Source of the DNA: Nocardia veterana NBRC 100344
Lineage (GTDB): Bacteria; Actinomycetota; Actinomycetes; Mycobacteriales; Mycobacteriaceae
Reading direction: 5' to 3'
Length of the DNA stretch: 64,000 nucleotides
Assembly (NCBI RefSeq): GCF_000308855.1
Contig: NZ_BAGM01000210.1
Coordinates: 1 to 64,000 of the forward strand
A model generated the notes under the pieces. That model was not told the DNA's origin, did no database searches, and was given only the letters and a program-made list of their open reading frames with translations. A program made the translations under genes and the position numbers. Positions 1-8,122 of this stretch are shown here, in pieces (the stretch's first letter is position 1; each line of letters starts with the position of its first letter).

Positions 1-243
1 AAGGTTTGCCTCATCTTCGACAAATTCGTCCGACCTTTTTCGGCAACTTCTTCCGGACACTCGACCATTAATCGGCAACCAGCGAAAACGCAATGGCGTC
101 CGGATCGTCCATTCGTCGTTTACGATATGATCACAGCTGGTTCACAGTCTCGCCACAATGCCCTCGGTACCCTAAAACGGTCTACAGCGTCGTATGATTC
201 CTCACTCGCCGAACGGCAAATTGTGCTTACAAAGGGGCGTTAC

Positions 244-1113
244 GTGTCGAATCCAGTCTATGCCCGGGTTCTGGGACCCTTGACTCTTGCTCTGAACAAT
301 CGTAATGCGACACCGACCGCTCAAAAACAGCGGCAATTGCTGGCATTGCTGTTGATTCGGCATTCCACGGTCGTTCCGGTGACCACACTGATCGAAGAAC
401 TGTGGAACGACGAACCGCCACGCAGCGCCGTCACGGTGGTACAGACCTATATTCTCGGCATCCGCAAGAAGATGGCCGAATATCTGGAACTGGAGCAGAG
501 CGACATCGCGGACAGATATCTGCGCACCTGGAGCAAGGGCTATCTGTTCGACGCGCAGGAGTGCGTCCTCGACCTGCGCGACTACCGAACCATGACCGAC
601 GCCGCCCGCTGCGCCCTGACCGCCGGCGACGACCGGCGCGCGGTCGATCTGTTCCAGGCCGCCGAGGCGCTGTGGACCGGACCGCCGTTACTCGACGTCG
701 AGGTAGGCATACCGCTGTCGAGCGAACTCTCGCATCTGGATCAACTGCGGCTGACCAATCTGGAACTGCGCATCGAGGCCGAGTTGCGGCTCGGCCGACA
801 TCGCGAAGTGTGCCCCGACCTGGCGCGACTGACGGTGGAACAGCCGCTGCACGAACGATTGCAGGCCTACTACATGTACGCGCTGTGCCGGTCCGGGCGC
901 CGGCACCGCGCCCTGGAGTCCTATCACCACTTCGCCCGCGCACTGCAGCGCGAACTCGGGCTGGATCCCTGCGTGAAGCTGCAGCGACTGCACTACGACA
1001 TCCTGAACGCCTCCGACGAAACGGTGACCGCGATGCTCGAATCCCGGCACGCCGGATACCTGATCGGCTGGCAGGCGGACGCCGGATACGACGTCTCCGC
1101 GACGCCCGCCTGA
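244..1113 (+). CDS. SARP-family transcriptional activator of the PKS cluster
   Basis: Streptomyces antibiotic regulatory protein of the small (ActII-ORF4/DnrI) type: an N-terminal OmpR-like winged helix (from VRVLGPL-like ARVLGPL through TTLIEELWNDEPP and the YILGIRKKM recognition region) followed by the bacterial transcriptional activation domain (LRLTNLELRIEAELRLGRH, QPLHERLQAYYMYALCRSGR). The GTG at 244 is chosen because AAAGGGG at 231-237 sits 6 nt upstream and the protein then begins 7 residues before the conserved domain; an in-frame ATG at 127 would add 39 residues unlike the family. The expected role is activation of the divergent PKS operons through TCGAG-type repeats (see 4221 and 13837). 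It contains a TTA leucine codon at 688-690, rare in such GC-rich DNA. The first 250 bases and upstream region are visibly richer in A/T than the rest of the cluster. Family certain; target inferred from position. Confidence 0.9.
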   Translation: MSNPVYARVLGPLTLALNNRNATPTAQKQRQLLALLLIRHSTVVPVTTLIEELWNDEPPRSAVTVVQTYILGIRKKMAEYLELEQSDIADRYLRTWSKGYLFDAQECVLDLRDYRTMTDAARCALTAGDDRRAVDLFQAAEALWTGPPLLDVEVGIPLSSELSHLDQLRLTNLELRIEAELRLGRHREVCPDLARLTVEQPLHERLQAYYMYALCRSGRRHRALESYHHFARALQRELGLDPCVKLQRLHYDILNASDETVTAMLESRHAGYLIGWQADAGYDVSATPA

Positions 1114-1125
1114 CCCCCCACCCGA

Positions 1126-2484
1126 TCATTCCGCGCCGGCCTCGCCGAGCATCTCGCCCACCAGCGCGGTGGTGTGCGTACCGGCGCGGAATTCCGGGCG
1201 GTCGAGCACCTCCAGGAGAAATTCCCGGGTCGTGCAGAGGCGTTCTCCGCTGATCCGGAATTCACCCAGCGCCCGGCGCATCCGCGCGATGGCGGCGGCG
1301 CGGTCCGGCGCCCAGACCACCACTTTGGCGAGCAGCGAATCATAGTTCGGCGGTATCGAATAACCGGCCCGAAGATGCGAATCGACACGGGTGAACGGAC
1401 CACCCGGCGGGGTGAATTCGGAAACGACGGCCGGCGTCGGCACGAAACCGGCGGCCGGGTTCTCCGCGTTTATCCGGCATTCGACGGAGGCGCCCACGGG
1501 CCGGATGTCGTCCTGGCTCCGGCCGAGCGGCTCACCCGCCGCGATCCGGATCTGCTCGGCGATCAGATCGATACCGGTCACCATTTCCGTGACGGGGTGT
1601 TCGACCTGTATCCGGCAGTTCACCTCCATGAAGTAATAGTTGCCCGCCGCGTCGACCAGGAATTCGACGGTGCCCGCGCCGGTGTATCCGGCCGCGAGCA
1701 CACCCGCCACCGCGGAACGGCCGATGCGCGCGGCCAGTCCGTCCGGCAGTCCGGCCGCCGGCGACTCCTCCACGAGCTTCTGCTGGCGGCGCTGCACCGA
1801 GCAATCTCGTTCGCCGAGATGGATTCCCGCGCCGTGGGTATCGCACAGCACCTGCACCTCGACGTGCCGGGCCTGCTCCAGATACTTCTCGACGTACACC
1901 CGGCTGTCGCCGAACAACATGCGCGCCGCGGCCCGGGTCTCGCGATACGCACGCGGGAAGTCGCCGGCCTCGTGCACCACCGTCATCCCGCGACCGCCGC
2001 CGCCGGCGACGGCCTTCACGATCACCGGGAAGCCGATCCGCTGCGCCAGGGTCTGCGCCTCGTCGAATTCCACCGCGTCGAGACTGCCCGGCAGCAACGG
2101 AAGACCCGCCTTGGCCATCAGCGTCCGCGCCGACTGCTTGTCGCCGAGCTCGGCCATGACATCGGCCGGCGGCCCGATGAGACGGACGCCCGCGGCTCGG
2201 CACGCGTCGGCGAAATCCGGTGATTCCGAAAGAAATCCGTACCCCGGATGGATCGCGTCGGCACCGGTGATCTCGGCGGCGGTGAGCACGGCCGCCGCAT
2301 CGAGGTAACTGCGTTTCGCGGCCGCCGGCCCGATCCGCACGGCCTCGTCGGCGAAGTCCACGACCGCGGAGTCCCGGTCGGCCGCCGAGTAGACCGCTAC
2401 GGTGCGCAGCCCGAGTTCGCGGCACGTGCGGGCCACCCGCAGTGCGATCTCGCCTCGATTGGCGATGAGAAGCTTGTCGAACAT
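1126..2484 (-). CDS. accC: Acetyl/propionyl-CoA carboxylase, biotin carboxylase subunit
   Basis: Stand-alone biotin carboxylase (about 452 aa, the normal AccC length): it carboxylates the biotin of the carrier protein with ATP and bicarbonate. The N-terminus MFDKLLIANRGEIALRV, the HPGYGFLSE motif, the glycine-rich ATP-grasp loop VKAVAGGGGRGM, the RDCSVQRRQQKLVEE motif and FMEVNCRIQVEHPVTEM are all present. The start at 2484 is where the family begins; upstream in-frame codons overlap the preceding gene. It follows accDA by 16 nt on the same strand, so the two are one operon; the biotin carrier lies at 12427-12945. Most actinobacterial carboxylases use a fused BC-BCCP alpha chain, so a separate AccC here suggests a dedicated malonyl-CoA supply for the neighbouring PKS. 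Confidence in family is very high; the physiological role is inferred. Confidence 0.95.
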   Translation of the reverse strand: MFDKLLIANRGEIALRVARTCRELGLRTVAVYSAADRDSAVVDFADEAVRIGPAAAKRSYLDAAAVLTAAEITGADAIHPGYGFLSESPDFADACRAAGVRLIGPPADVMAELGDKQSARTLMAKAGLPLLPGSLDAVEFDEAQTLAQRIGFPVIVKAVAGGGGRGMTVVHEAGDFPRAYRETRAAARMLFGDSRVYVEKYLEQARHVEVQVLCDTHGAGIHLGERDCSVQRRQQKLVEESPAAGLPDGLAARIGRSAVAGVLAAGYTGAGTVEFLVDAAGNYYFMEVNCRIQVEHPVTEMVTGIDLIAEQIRIAAGEPLGRSQDDIRPVGASVECRINAENPAAGFVPTPAVVSEFTPPGGPFTRVDSHLRAGYSIPPNYDSLLAKVVVWAPDRAAAIARMRRALGEFRISGERLCTTREFLLEVLDRPEFRAGTHTTALVGEMLGEAGAE

Positions 2485-2500
2485 GATGTCTCGCAATCCG

Positions 2501-4177
2501 TTACGCCACCGAGCGGGCGGCCACCGGTGCGCCGAATCGACGGAACCGAGCGCGACGCTCGGCGGCCAATTCCTCGCCACTGCGCCCGATCAGGGCGGAC
2601 AACGACTCGACGAGCGCGTGGTGAAGCCGGTCCGCCGCCTGCTGCCGGGCAACGGCGCCACCGGTATCGGCTGCCGGGAGCACGCCGTCGACGATCCCCA
2701 ACCGCAGCAACTCGCGGGCTGTGAGATGCAGTGCCGCCGCGGCATCGGGCGCCGCGGCCGGATCGTTCCATACGATCGCGGCGCAGCCCTCGGGGCTGAT
2801 CACCGAATAGGTCGCGTCGGCCGCCATCAGCACCCGATTGGCCACCCCGAGCGCGAGCGCACCGCCGCTGCCGCCTTCGCCGATGACGACGCTGATCACC
2901 GGCACCCGTAGGCCCGACATCAGGCGGAGGTTCTCGGCGATCGCGATGGCCTGACCCTGCTCCTCGGCCGCCGCGCCGGGGTAGGCGCCCGGCGTATCGA
3001 TGAGCGCCACCACCGGAAGACCGAGTTTCTCGGCCAGTCGCATGAGCCGCGCCGCCTTGCGGTAGCCGGCGGGGGTGGGCATGCCGAAGTTGCGCGCCAT
3101 CAACTCCTTCGGATCCCGGCCCTTCTGCTGTCCGAGGACGATGACCGGTTGCCCGCCGAGCCAGGCCGGCCCGCCCACGATCGCCGGGCAGTCGCCACCG
3201 ATCCGGTCGCCGCGCAGCTCCACGAATCCGTCGAAGACCAGGCCGATGTAGTCCAGCGCCGTAGGCCTCGTCGTCTCCCGCGCGGCGCGCACCTGCGCCC
3301 ACGGGTCGGTCGCGGCCAGGGAATCGGGATCGGTGACGAGCTCCGCCGGTTCGCCACGGTCGCCGGTCGGGTCGACCGGTCCCGCGAGGCGCAGCAGCGA
3401 GCCCAGCACCGAGCGCAGCCCGGCACGCGGCACGATCATGTCGACCAGACCCCGGCTCAGCAGGAATTCCGCGGTCTGGAACTCCGCGGGCAGCTGCTGC
3501 CGGATCGTCTGCTCGATGACTCGGCGGCCGGCGAAGCCGAGGCGGGCGCCCGGTTCGGCGATCAGCACATCCGTCGACGTCGCGAACGACGCGGCGACCC
3601 CGCCGTAGGTCGGGTCGGTGATGAGGCTGATGGTCAGGATGCCGGCGCGGCCCAGCTGTTCGAGTGCCGCGCTCGTCTTCGCCATCTGCATCAGCGACAG
3701 CGGTCCTTCCTGCATCCGGGCGCCGCCGGAGGCGGTGACGATCAGCAGCGGAATGCGCTCGGCCAGGGCGGTTTCCGCGGCGGCGGTGATCATCTCCCCG
3801 ACGGCCGTGCCGAGACTGCCGCCCAGGAAGCGAAAGTCCATCGCCGCGATGATCACCGGCGAACCCTCGATCCGGGCGCTCGCGCAGACGACGCCGTCCC
3901 GCAGACCGGTGCGGGCCCGGGCACGAGCCAGCCGATCCGGATACGGCTCGACGTCGTGGAAGCCGAGTGGGTCGTCGTCGGTCGCCACGATCGGTAGCGG
4001 CCGGAATCGGCCGCCGTCGGCGAGCAGGCGCAGGCGTTGCTCGGCCGAGAGCGCGCTGTGTCGCCCGCATTCACCGCAGACGCCGAGATCTCGTTCGAAA
4101 CGCTTGCGGTACAGCATGGTCCGGCAGCCCGGGCAGAGCACCCAGTCCGCGGTAGGGGAGCTTTCCGGCTTCTTCAC
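2501..4177 (-). CDS. accDA: Acetyl-CoA carboxylase carboxyltransferase, fused beta-alpha (AccD-AccA)
   Basis: Single-chain carboxyltransferase that moves CO2 from carboxybiotin to acetyl-CoA to give malonyl-CoA. Residues about 10-50 form the AccD zinc ribbon (CPGC...VCGECGRH), followed by the beta crotonase-like domain (MDFRFLGGSLGTAVGE, TASGGARMQEG). From about residue 280 on is the AccA-like alpha half (VFDGFVELRGDR, QKGRDPKELMARNFGMP, IDTPGAYPGAAAEEQGQ, GEGGSGGALALG). GTG 4177 is chosen: AGGAGA at 4183-4188 lies 5 nt away; an alternative ATG at 4204 adds nine residues. It is divergent from the ketosynthase operon and starts the accDA-accC operon, pointing to malonyl-CoA supply for polyketide extension. 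Fused AccDA proteins are known from some actinobacterial PKS clusters and archaea, while housekeeping actinobacterial enzymes are usually of another type. Confidence 0.93.
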   Translation of the reverse strand: MKKPESSPTADWVLCPGCRTMLYRKRFERDLGVCGECGRHSALSAEQRLRLLADGGRFRPLPIVATDDDPLGFHDVEPYPDRLARARARTGLRDGVVCASARIEGSPVIIAAMDFRFLGGSLGTAVGEMITAAAETALAERIPLLIVTASGGARMQEGPLSLMQMAKTSAALEQLGRAGILTISLITDPTYGGVAASFATSTDVLIAEPGARLGFAGRRVIEQTIRQQLPAEFQTAEFLLSRGLVDMIVPRAGLRSVLGSLLRLAGPVDPTGDRGEPAELVTDPDSLAATDPWAQVRAARETTRPTALDYIGLVFDGFVELRGDRIGGDCPAIVGGPAWLGGQPVIVLGQQKGRDPKELMARNFGMPTPAGYRKAARLMRLAEKLGLPVVALIDTPGAYPGAAAEEQGQAIAIAENLRLMSGLRVPVISVVIGEGGSGGALALGVANRVLMAADATYSVISPEGCAAIVWNDPAAAPDAAAALHLTARELLRLGIVDGVLPAADTGGAVARQQAADRLHHALVESLSALIGRSGEELAAERRARFRRFGAPVAARSVA

Positions 4178-4220
4178 GGGTATCTCCTGTGCTCGATCGG
4201 CCACGGCGAGCCCGGACGGC

Positions 4221-4284
4221 TCGAGGCGGTGTGTTCAGCTTCGCGGCGGCCACTCGAGGACAGCTCGACCGTCGTCCTCGAGCG
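4221..4284. promoter_or_regulatory. Candidate SARP operator between accDA and the ketosynthase operon
   Basis: TCGAG-type heptamers occur at 4221 (TCGAGGC), 4254 (TCGAGGA), 4265 (TCGACCG) and 4278 (TCGAGCG). The 4254 and 4265 copies are exactly 11 bp apart and 4221 lies 33 bp (three turns) upstream; 4278 is off register by 2 bp. SARPs such as ActII-ORF4 and DnrI bind TCGAG-containing heptamers repeated every 11 bp on one face of the helix. The site lies in the 175-bp gap between two divergent operons. The repeats are seen directly; SARP binding is inference. Confidence 0.5.
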
Positions 4285-4352
4285 ATGCTGGAGCGGCTCC
4301 CCGCACGCTGATGGTGATCGCGGTGCCGTCACCGGTGGAAGGGGAAACAGCT

Positions 4353-4385
4353 ATGCACATCAAGGCATTCGGGGGTTCGGCATGA
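4353..4385 (+). CDS. 10-residue leader ORF coupled to ketosynthase alpha
   Basis: Short ORF MHIKAFGGSA. ATG 4353 has a strong Shine-Dalgarno-like GGAAGGGG at 4337-4344, and its TGA (4383-4385) overlaps the ketosynthase ATG (4382) as ATGA, the same coupling used between every following gene down to 9051. It could be a translational-coupling leader or the remnant of a lost first gene. The ketosynthase also has its own GGGGG at 4371-4375. Whether the peptide is made is unknown. Confidence 0.4.
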   Translation: MHIKAFGGSA

Positions 4386-5650
4386 GCCGCCGCGTGGTCG
4401 TGACCGGACTCGGCGTTCGTGCCCCCGGCGGAAACGGCAAGGACGAATTCTGGGCCTTGCTGTCCGAGGGCCGCACAGCCACCCGGCGGATCAGCTTCTT
4501 CGACGCGTCGCCCTACCGCTCGCAGGTCGCGGGTGAAGCGGATTTCGACGCGGTCCGGGAAGGCCTGTCGCCCAGAGAAATCCGGCGGATGGACCGGGCC
4601 GCGCAGTTCGCGGTGGTGTGTGCACGGGACGCGGTGGCCGACAGCGGGCTGGCGATCGACACCCTCGATCCCCAGCGGATCGGTGTCAGCCTCGGCAGTG
4701 CTGTCGCCGCGGCGACGAGCCTGGAACAGGAATATCTGGTGTTGTCCGACGCCGGGCGCAACTGGGTGGTCGACCAGAAACACCTGTCGCCCTACATGTT
4801 CGACTACATGGTCCCGAGTGTGATGCCCGCCGAGGTGGCCTGGAGCGTGGGCGCCGAGGGACCCGTCGCCATGGTGTCCAACGGCTGCACGTCTGGCCTG
4901 GACTCGGTCGGCCACGCCGTGCAGTTGATCCGCGAGGGTTCGGCCGATGTGGTGCTGGCCGGCGCCGCCGACACCCCGATCACCCCGATCGTGGTGGCCT
5001 GCTTCGATGCCATCAAGGCGACCACCCCGCGCAACGACGACGCCGAACACGCCTCCCGCCCGTTCGACAGATCGCGCAACGGATTCGTGCTCGCCGAAGG
5101 CGCGGCCATGTTCGTCCTCGAGGAGTACGACAGCGCGCGCCGGCGCGGTGCGCGCATCTACGCCGAGATCACCGGGTACGCGACCCGCTGCAACGCCTAC
5201 CACATGACCGGGCTCAAGGCCGACGGCCGGGAGATGGCGGAGGCGATCCGGGTGGCGCTCGACGAATCGCGGGTCGATCCCCGAGCGGTGGATTACGTCA
5301 ACGCGCACGGTTCCGGCACGCGCCAGAACGACCGCCACGAAGCCGCGGCGGTGAAGCGGAGTCTCGGCGAGCACGCCTACCGCACGCCGATGAGCTCCAT
5401 CAAGTCGATGGTCGGGCATTCGCTCGGCGCGATCGGTTCGGTGGAGATCGCGGCCTGCCTGCTCGCGTTGCAGCATCAGGTCGTGCCGCCGACGGCGAAT
5501 CTGTACGAGCCGGATCCGGAGTGCGACCTGGACTACGTTCCGATCACCGCGCGCGAGCACCGCATCGACACCGTGCTCAGTGTCGGCAGCGGCTTCGGCG
5601 GTTTCCAGAGCGCCATGGTGTTGCGCCGGCCGCAGGAGGTGGCGGCATGA
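4382..5650 (+). CDS. Type II PKS ketosynthase alpha (KS-alpha)
   Basis: Catalyses the decarboxylative condensations that build the poly-beta-ketone chain on the ACP, as a heterodimer with the chain-length factor encoded next. At 422 aa it has the family length. The catalytic triad falls at the same numbers as in the actinorhodin ketosynthase: Cys169 in NGCTSGLD, His309 in NAHGSGT and His346 in GHSLGAIG. The ATG at 4382 overlaps the TGA of a 10-codon leader ORF, and its own TGA overlaps the next ATG (ATGA at 5647), indicating translational coupling. It is the first enzyme of a six-to-seven gene operon (KS, CLF, ACP, ARO/CYC, CYC, monooxygenase, hydrolase). The starter and chain length cannot be read from this subunit alone; the accompanying C9-type ketoreductase suggests an octaketide or decaketide product. 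Confidence 0.97.
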   Translation: MSRRVVVTGLGVRAPGGNGKDEFWALLSEGRTATRRISFFDASPYRSQVAGEADFDAVREGLSPREIRRMDRAAQFAVVCARDAVADSGLAIDTLDPQRIGVSLGSAVAAATSLEQEYLVLSDAGRNWVVDQKHLSPYMFDYMVPSVMPAEVAWSVGAEGPVAMVSNGCTSGLDSVGHAVQLIREGSADVVLAGAADTPITPIVVACFDAIKATTPRNDDAEHASRPFDRSRNGFVLAEGAAMFVLEEYDSARRRGARIYAEITGYATRCNAYHMTGLKADGREMAEAIRVALDESRVDPRAVDYVNAHGSGTRQNDRHEAAAVKRSLGEHAYRTPMSSIKSMVGHSLGAIGSVEIAACLLALQHQVVPPTANLYEPDPECDLDYVPITAREHRIDTVLSVGSGFGGFQSAMVLRRPQEVAA

Positions 5651-6861
5651 GTGTGGTGACCGGAATGGGCGTGGTGGCGCCGAACGGGCTGGGGCTCGAA
5701 CAGTTCTGGGACGCCGTACTGGCCGGTCGCGGCGCGATCGCACCGCTGACCCGGTTCGACACCGACGGCTTCAGCGCGACCCTGGCGGGCCAGGTCGCCG
5801 ACTTCGAAGCCGCCGAGCATCTGCCGACCCGGCTGCTGTCGCAAACCGACGTGTCCACCCGGATGGCACTGGTGGCGGCCCAGTGGGCGCTCGACGACGC
5901 GAAGGTCGATACCGGCGCGCTGACCGACTACGACATGGGTGTGGTGACCGGAAACGCTTCCGGCGGTTTCGAATTCACCCATCGCGAATTCAACAAACTG
6001 TGGTCGCTGGGTTCCGAGCACGTCAGCGTGTACGAATCGTTCGCCTGGTTCTACGCCGTGAACACCGGTCAGATCTCGATTCGGCACGGGATGCGCGGTC
6101 CGAGCAGCGCCCTGGTCGCCGAGCAGGCCGGCGGGCTGGACGCGATCGGCCATGCCCGGCGCACCGTGCGGCGCGGCACCCCGCTCGTCGTGACCGGTGG
6201 CGTCGACTCGGCGCTCGACCCGTGGGGATGGTCCGCGCACATCGCGGCCGGAACCGTCAGCACCGCAACCGATCCCGCGCAGGCATATCTGCCGTTCGAT
6301 GTGCGTGCGGCCGGTAACGTCCCCGGTGAGGGCGGTGCCATGCTGGTGCTCGAGGATGCCGCCGCGGCCCGCGCCCGGGGCGTGCCCGAGGTCTACGGCG
6401 AGATCGCCGGCTATGCCCAGACCTTCGATCCGCCGCCCGGCTCGCCGCGGTCGCCCGGTCTGCAGCGGGCGATCGAACTGGCCCTCGCCGACGCCGGACT
6501 GAGCAGCGACGACATCGACGTCGTGTTCGCCGACGCCGCCGGTGTCCCGGCCGCGGACCGCGCCGAGGCGGCGGCGCTGGAAGCGGTGTTCGGCCCGCAC
6601 GCGGTACCCGTCACCGCGACGAAACCGCTGACCGGCCGGCTGTTCTCCGGTGCGGGCCCGCTCGACATCGTCACCTGTCTGCTGGCCATGCGCGATGCGA
6701 CCGTCCCGCCGACCGCGGGCACGACCGAACTCGCCGCGGACTGCCGCATCGACCTGGTCCGCGGCGAACCCCGAGCCGCCGAGGTGCGGGCCGGTCTGGT
6801 GCTCGCCCGGGGGCGCTGGGGATTCAACTCCGCCGTGGTGGTCCGCGCCCAGCCGCGCTAG
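5647..6861 (+). CDS. Type II PKS chain-length factor (KS-beta)
   Basis: Catalytically altered partner of KS-alpha that sets polyketide chain length and generates acetyl-ACP starter by malonyl decarboxylation. The 404-aa protein keeps the ketosynthase fold (VVTGMGVVAPNGLGLEQFW at the start), but the active-site cysteine is replaced by Gln160 in AEQAGGLDA, the hallmark of chain-length factors. It overlaps the ketosynthase stop codon by 4 nt, which enforces equal expression of the dimer. A 50-bp gap with AGGAG separates it from the ACP gene. Family assignment is secure; the chain length would need phylogeny or structural comparison of the gate residues. Confidence 0.96.
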   Translation: MSVVTGMGVVAPNGLGLEQFWDAVLAGRGAIAPLTRFDTDGFSATLAGQVADFEAAEHLPTRLLSQTDVSTRMALVAAQWALDDAKVDTGALTDYDMGVVTGNASGGFEFTHREFNKLWSLGSEHVSVYESFAWFYAVNTGQISIRHGMRGPSSALVAEQAGGLDAIGHARRTVRRGTPLVVTGGVDSALDPWGWSAHIAAGTVSTATDPAQAYLPFDVRAAGNVPGEGGAMLVLEDAAAARARGVPEVYGEIAGYAQTFDPPPGSPRSPGLQRAIELALADAGLSSDDIDVVFADAAGVPAADRAEAAALEAVFGPHAVPVTATKPLTGRLFSGAGPLDIVTCLLAMRDATVPPTAGTTELAADCRIDLVRGEPRAAEVRAGLVLARGRWGFNSAVVVRAQPR

Positions 6862-6911
6862 TCGCCGGTGCACAACCCGACCAACCGTCCGAACCCAACC
6901 AGGAGCAGATC

Positions 6912-7175
6912 ATGACCATGACCATGACCATCGACACCCTGCGCCGGATCCTCGTAGCCTGCGCGGGCGGCGACGAGGACGCGCCCGAACTCGCCGGCGA
7001 TATCGCCGACGTGGAATTCGAAGAGCTGGGTTACGACTCGCTCGCCCTGATCGAGACCGCATCCCGCATCCAGCGCGAGTTCGGGGTGACGGTCCCGGAA
7101 GAACAACTCATCGACGTGAAGACCCCACGCGAGCTGATCGACATCGTCAACGACCAACTCGAGGGTGTGGCATGA
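6912..7175 (+). CDS. Type II PKS acyl carrier protein
   Basis: 87-residue acyl carrier protein that tethers the growing polyketide via phosphopantetheine. The attachment site is Ser43 in LGYDSLALIE. AGGAG at 6901-6905 precedes ATG 6912 by 6 nt; two further in-frame ATGs (MTMTMT) directly follow, so the exact N-terminus could shift by 2-4 residues. Its TGA overlaps the aromatase ATG by 4 nt. No phosphopantetheinyl transferase gene is seen in the window, so activation must come from elsewhere in the genome. Confidence 0.96.
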   Translation: MTMTMTIDTLRRILVACAGGDEDAPELAGDIADVEFEELGYDSLALIETASRIQREFGVTVPEEQLIDVKTPRELIDIVNDQLEGVA

Positions 7176-8122
7176 CGATTCGGATGACCCATACCCGCGT
7201 CGTCGAGGCGCCGGCGGCCGAGGTCTACGGCCTGGTCGCCGACGTCACCCGATGGCCGGTGATCTTCGCCCCCACGGTACTGGTCCGGCACCTGCACCGC
7301 GGGGCGGACGAGGAACGTTTCCGGCTGTGGGCGACGGTGAACGGCAGCGTGACCGACTGGACCTCGCGGCGCACCCTCGACCCCGCCGGCCTGGCGATCA
7401 CGTTCGAACAGGAACGCAGCCGGGCGCCGATCGCCTCGATGGGCGGGCAGTGGCGATTCACCGCGGACGGCCCGCGGACGACCACGGTCACCCTCGATCA
7501 CTCCTTCACCGTGACCGACGGCGTCGAACCGGACGTGGTCGCCGGCGCGGTCGACCGCAACAGCATCAGCGAACTGGCCGCGCTGGCGCGCATCGCCGAA
7601 CTCGGGTATCCGGTCGACGAGATCGTCGTCGGCTTCGAGGACCGCGTGACACTGGAAGCCTCCGCGGCCGAACTGTACGACTTCGTCTACCACAGCGACC
7701 GCTGGCCCGACCACGTTCCGCATGTCGATCGCGTCGTGCTCACCGAAGATGCGAACGGCGTGCAGGAGATGGAGATGGACACCGTCACCGCCGGGGGAAT
7801 CGCCCACACCACCAAATCCATCCGGGTCTGTGTGCCGGACGAACGGATCGACTACAAACAGCAGCTGCCTCCGGCGATGTTGATCGGCCACAGCGGCGCC
7901 TGGGAATTCGCCGACGATCCGGCCGGGGTGGTGGTGACGGCCCGGCACACCGTCGCGATCGATCCCGCAGCCGCACGCGAAATCCTCGGTGCCGATACCG
8001 ATCTCGCGGATGCCCGCGCCTATCTCGGTGAGGCCCTGGGCACCAACAGCCGCAACACGCTGCTGTGCGCGGTCCGCTACATCGCGGCCCGCCGCGCCGA
8101 GTCCGCGAAATCGGCGTCATGA
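7172..8122 (+). CDS. Polyketide aromatase/cyclase, didomain (SRPBCC)
   Basis: Directs first-ring cyclisation and aromatisation of the nascent poly-beta-ketone. The 316-aa protein is two tandem START/SRPBCC domains: the first starts at THTRVVEAPAAEVYGLVADVTRWP, the second at about residue 155 (DRVTLEASAAELYDFVYHSDRWPDHV), each with the helix-grip N-terminal strand and the W-P motif. Didomain ARO/CYCs of the ActVII type act on chains already reduced at C9, which matches the ActIII-like ketoreductase at 12961-13743. ATG 7172 overlaps the ACP stop and its own TGA overlaps the next ATG (8119). Substrate length is inferred, not seen. Confidence 0.92.
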   Translation: MTIRMTHTRVVEAPAAEVYGLVADVTRWPVIFAPTVLVRHLHRGADEERFRLWATVNGSVTDWTSRRTLDPAGLAITFEQERSRAPIASMGGQWRFTADGPRTTTVTLDHSFTVTDGVEPDVVAGAVDRNSISELAALARIAELGYPVDEIVVGFEDRVTLEASAAELYDFVYHSDRWPDHVPHVDRVVLTEDANGVQEMEMDTVTAGGIAHTTKSIRVCVPDERIDYKQQLPPAMLIGHSGAWEFADDPAGVVVTARHTVAIDPAAAREILGADTDLADARAYLGEALGTNSRNTLLCAVRYIAARRAESAKSAS

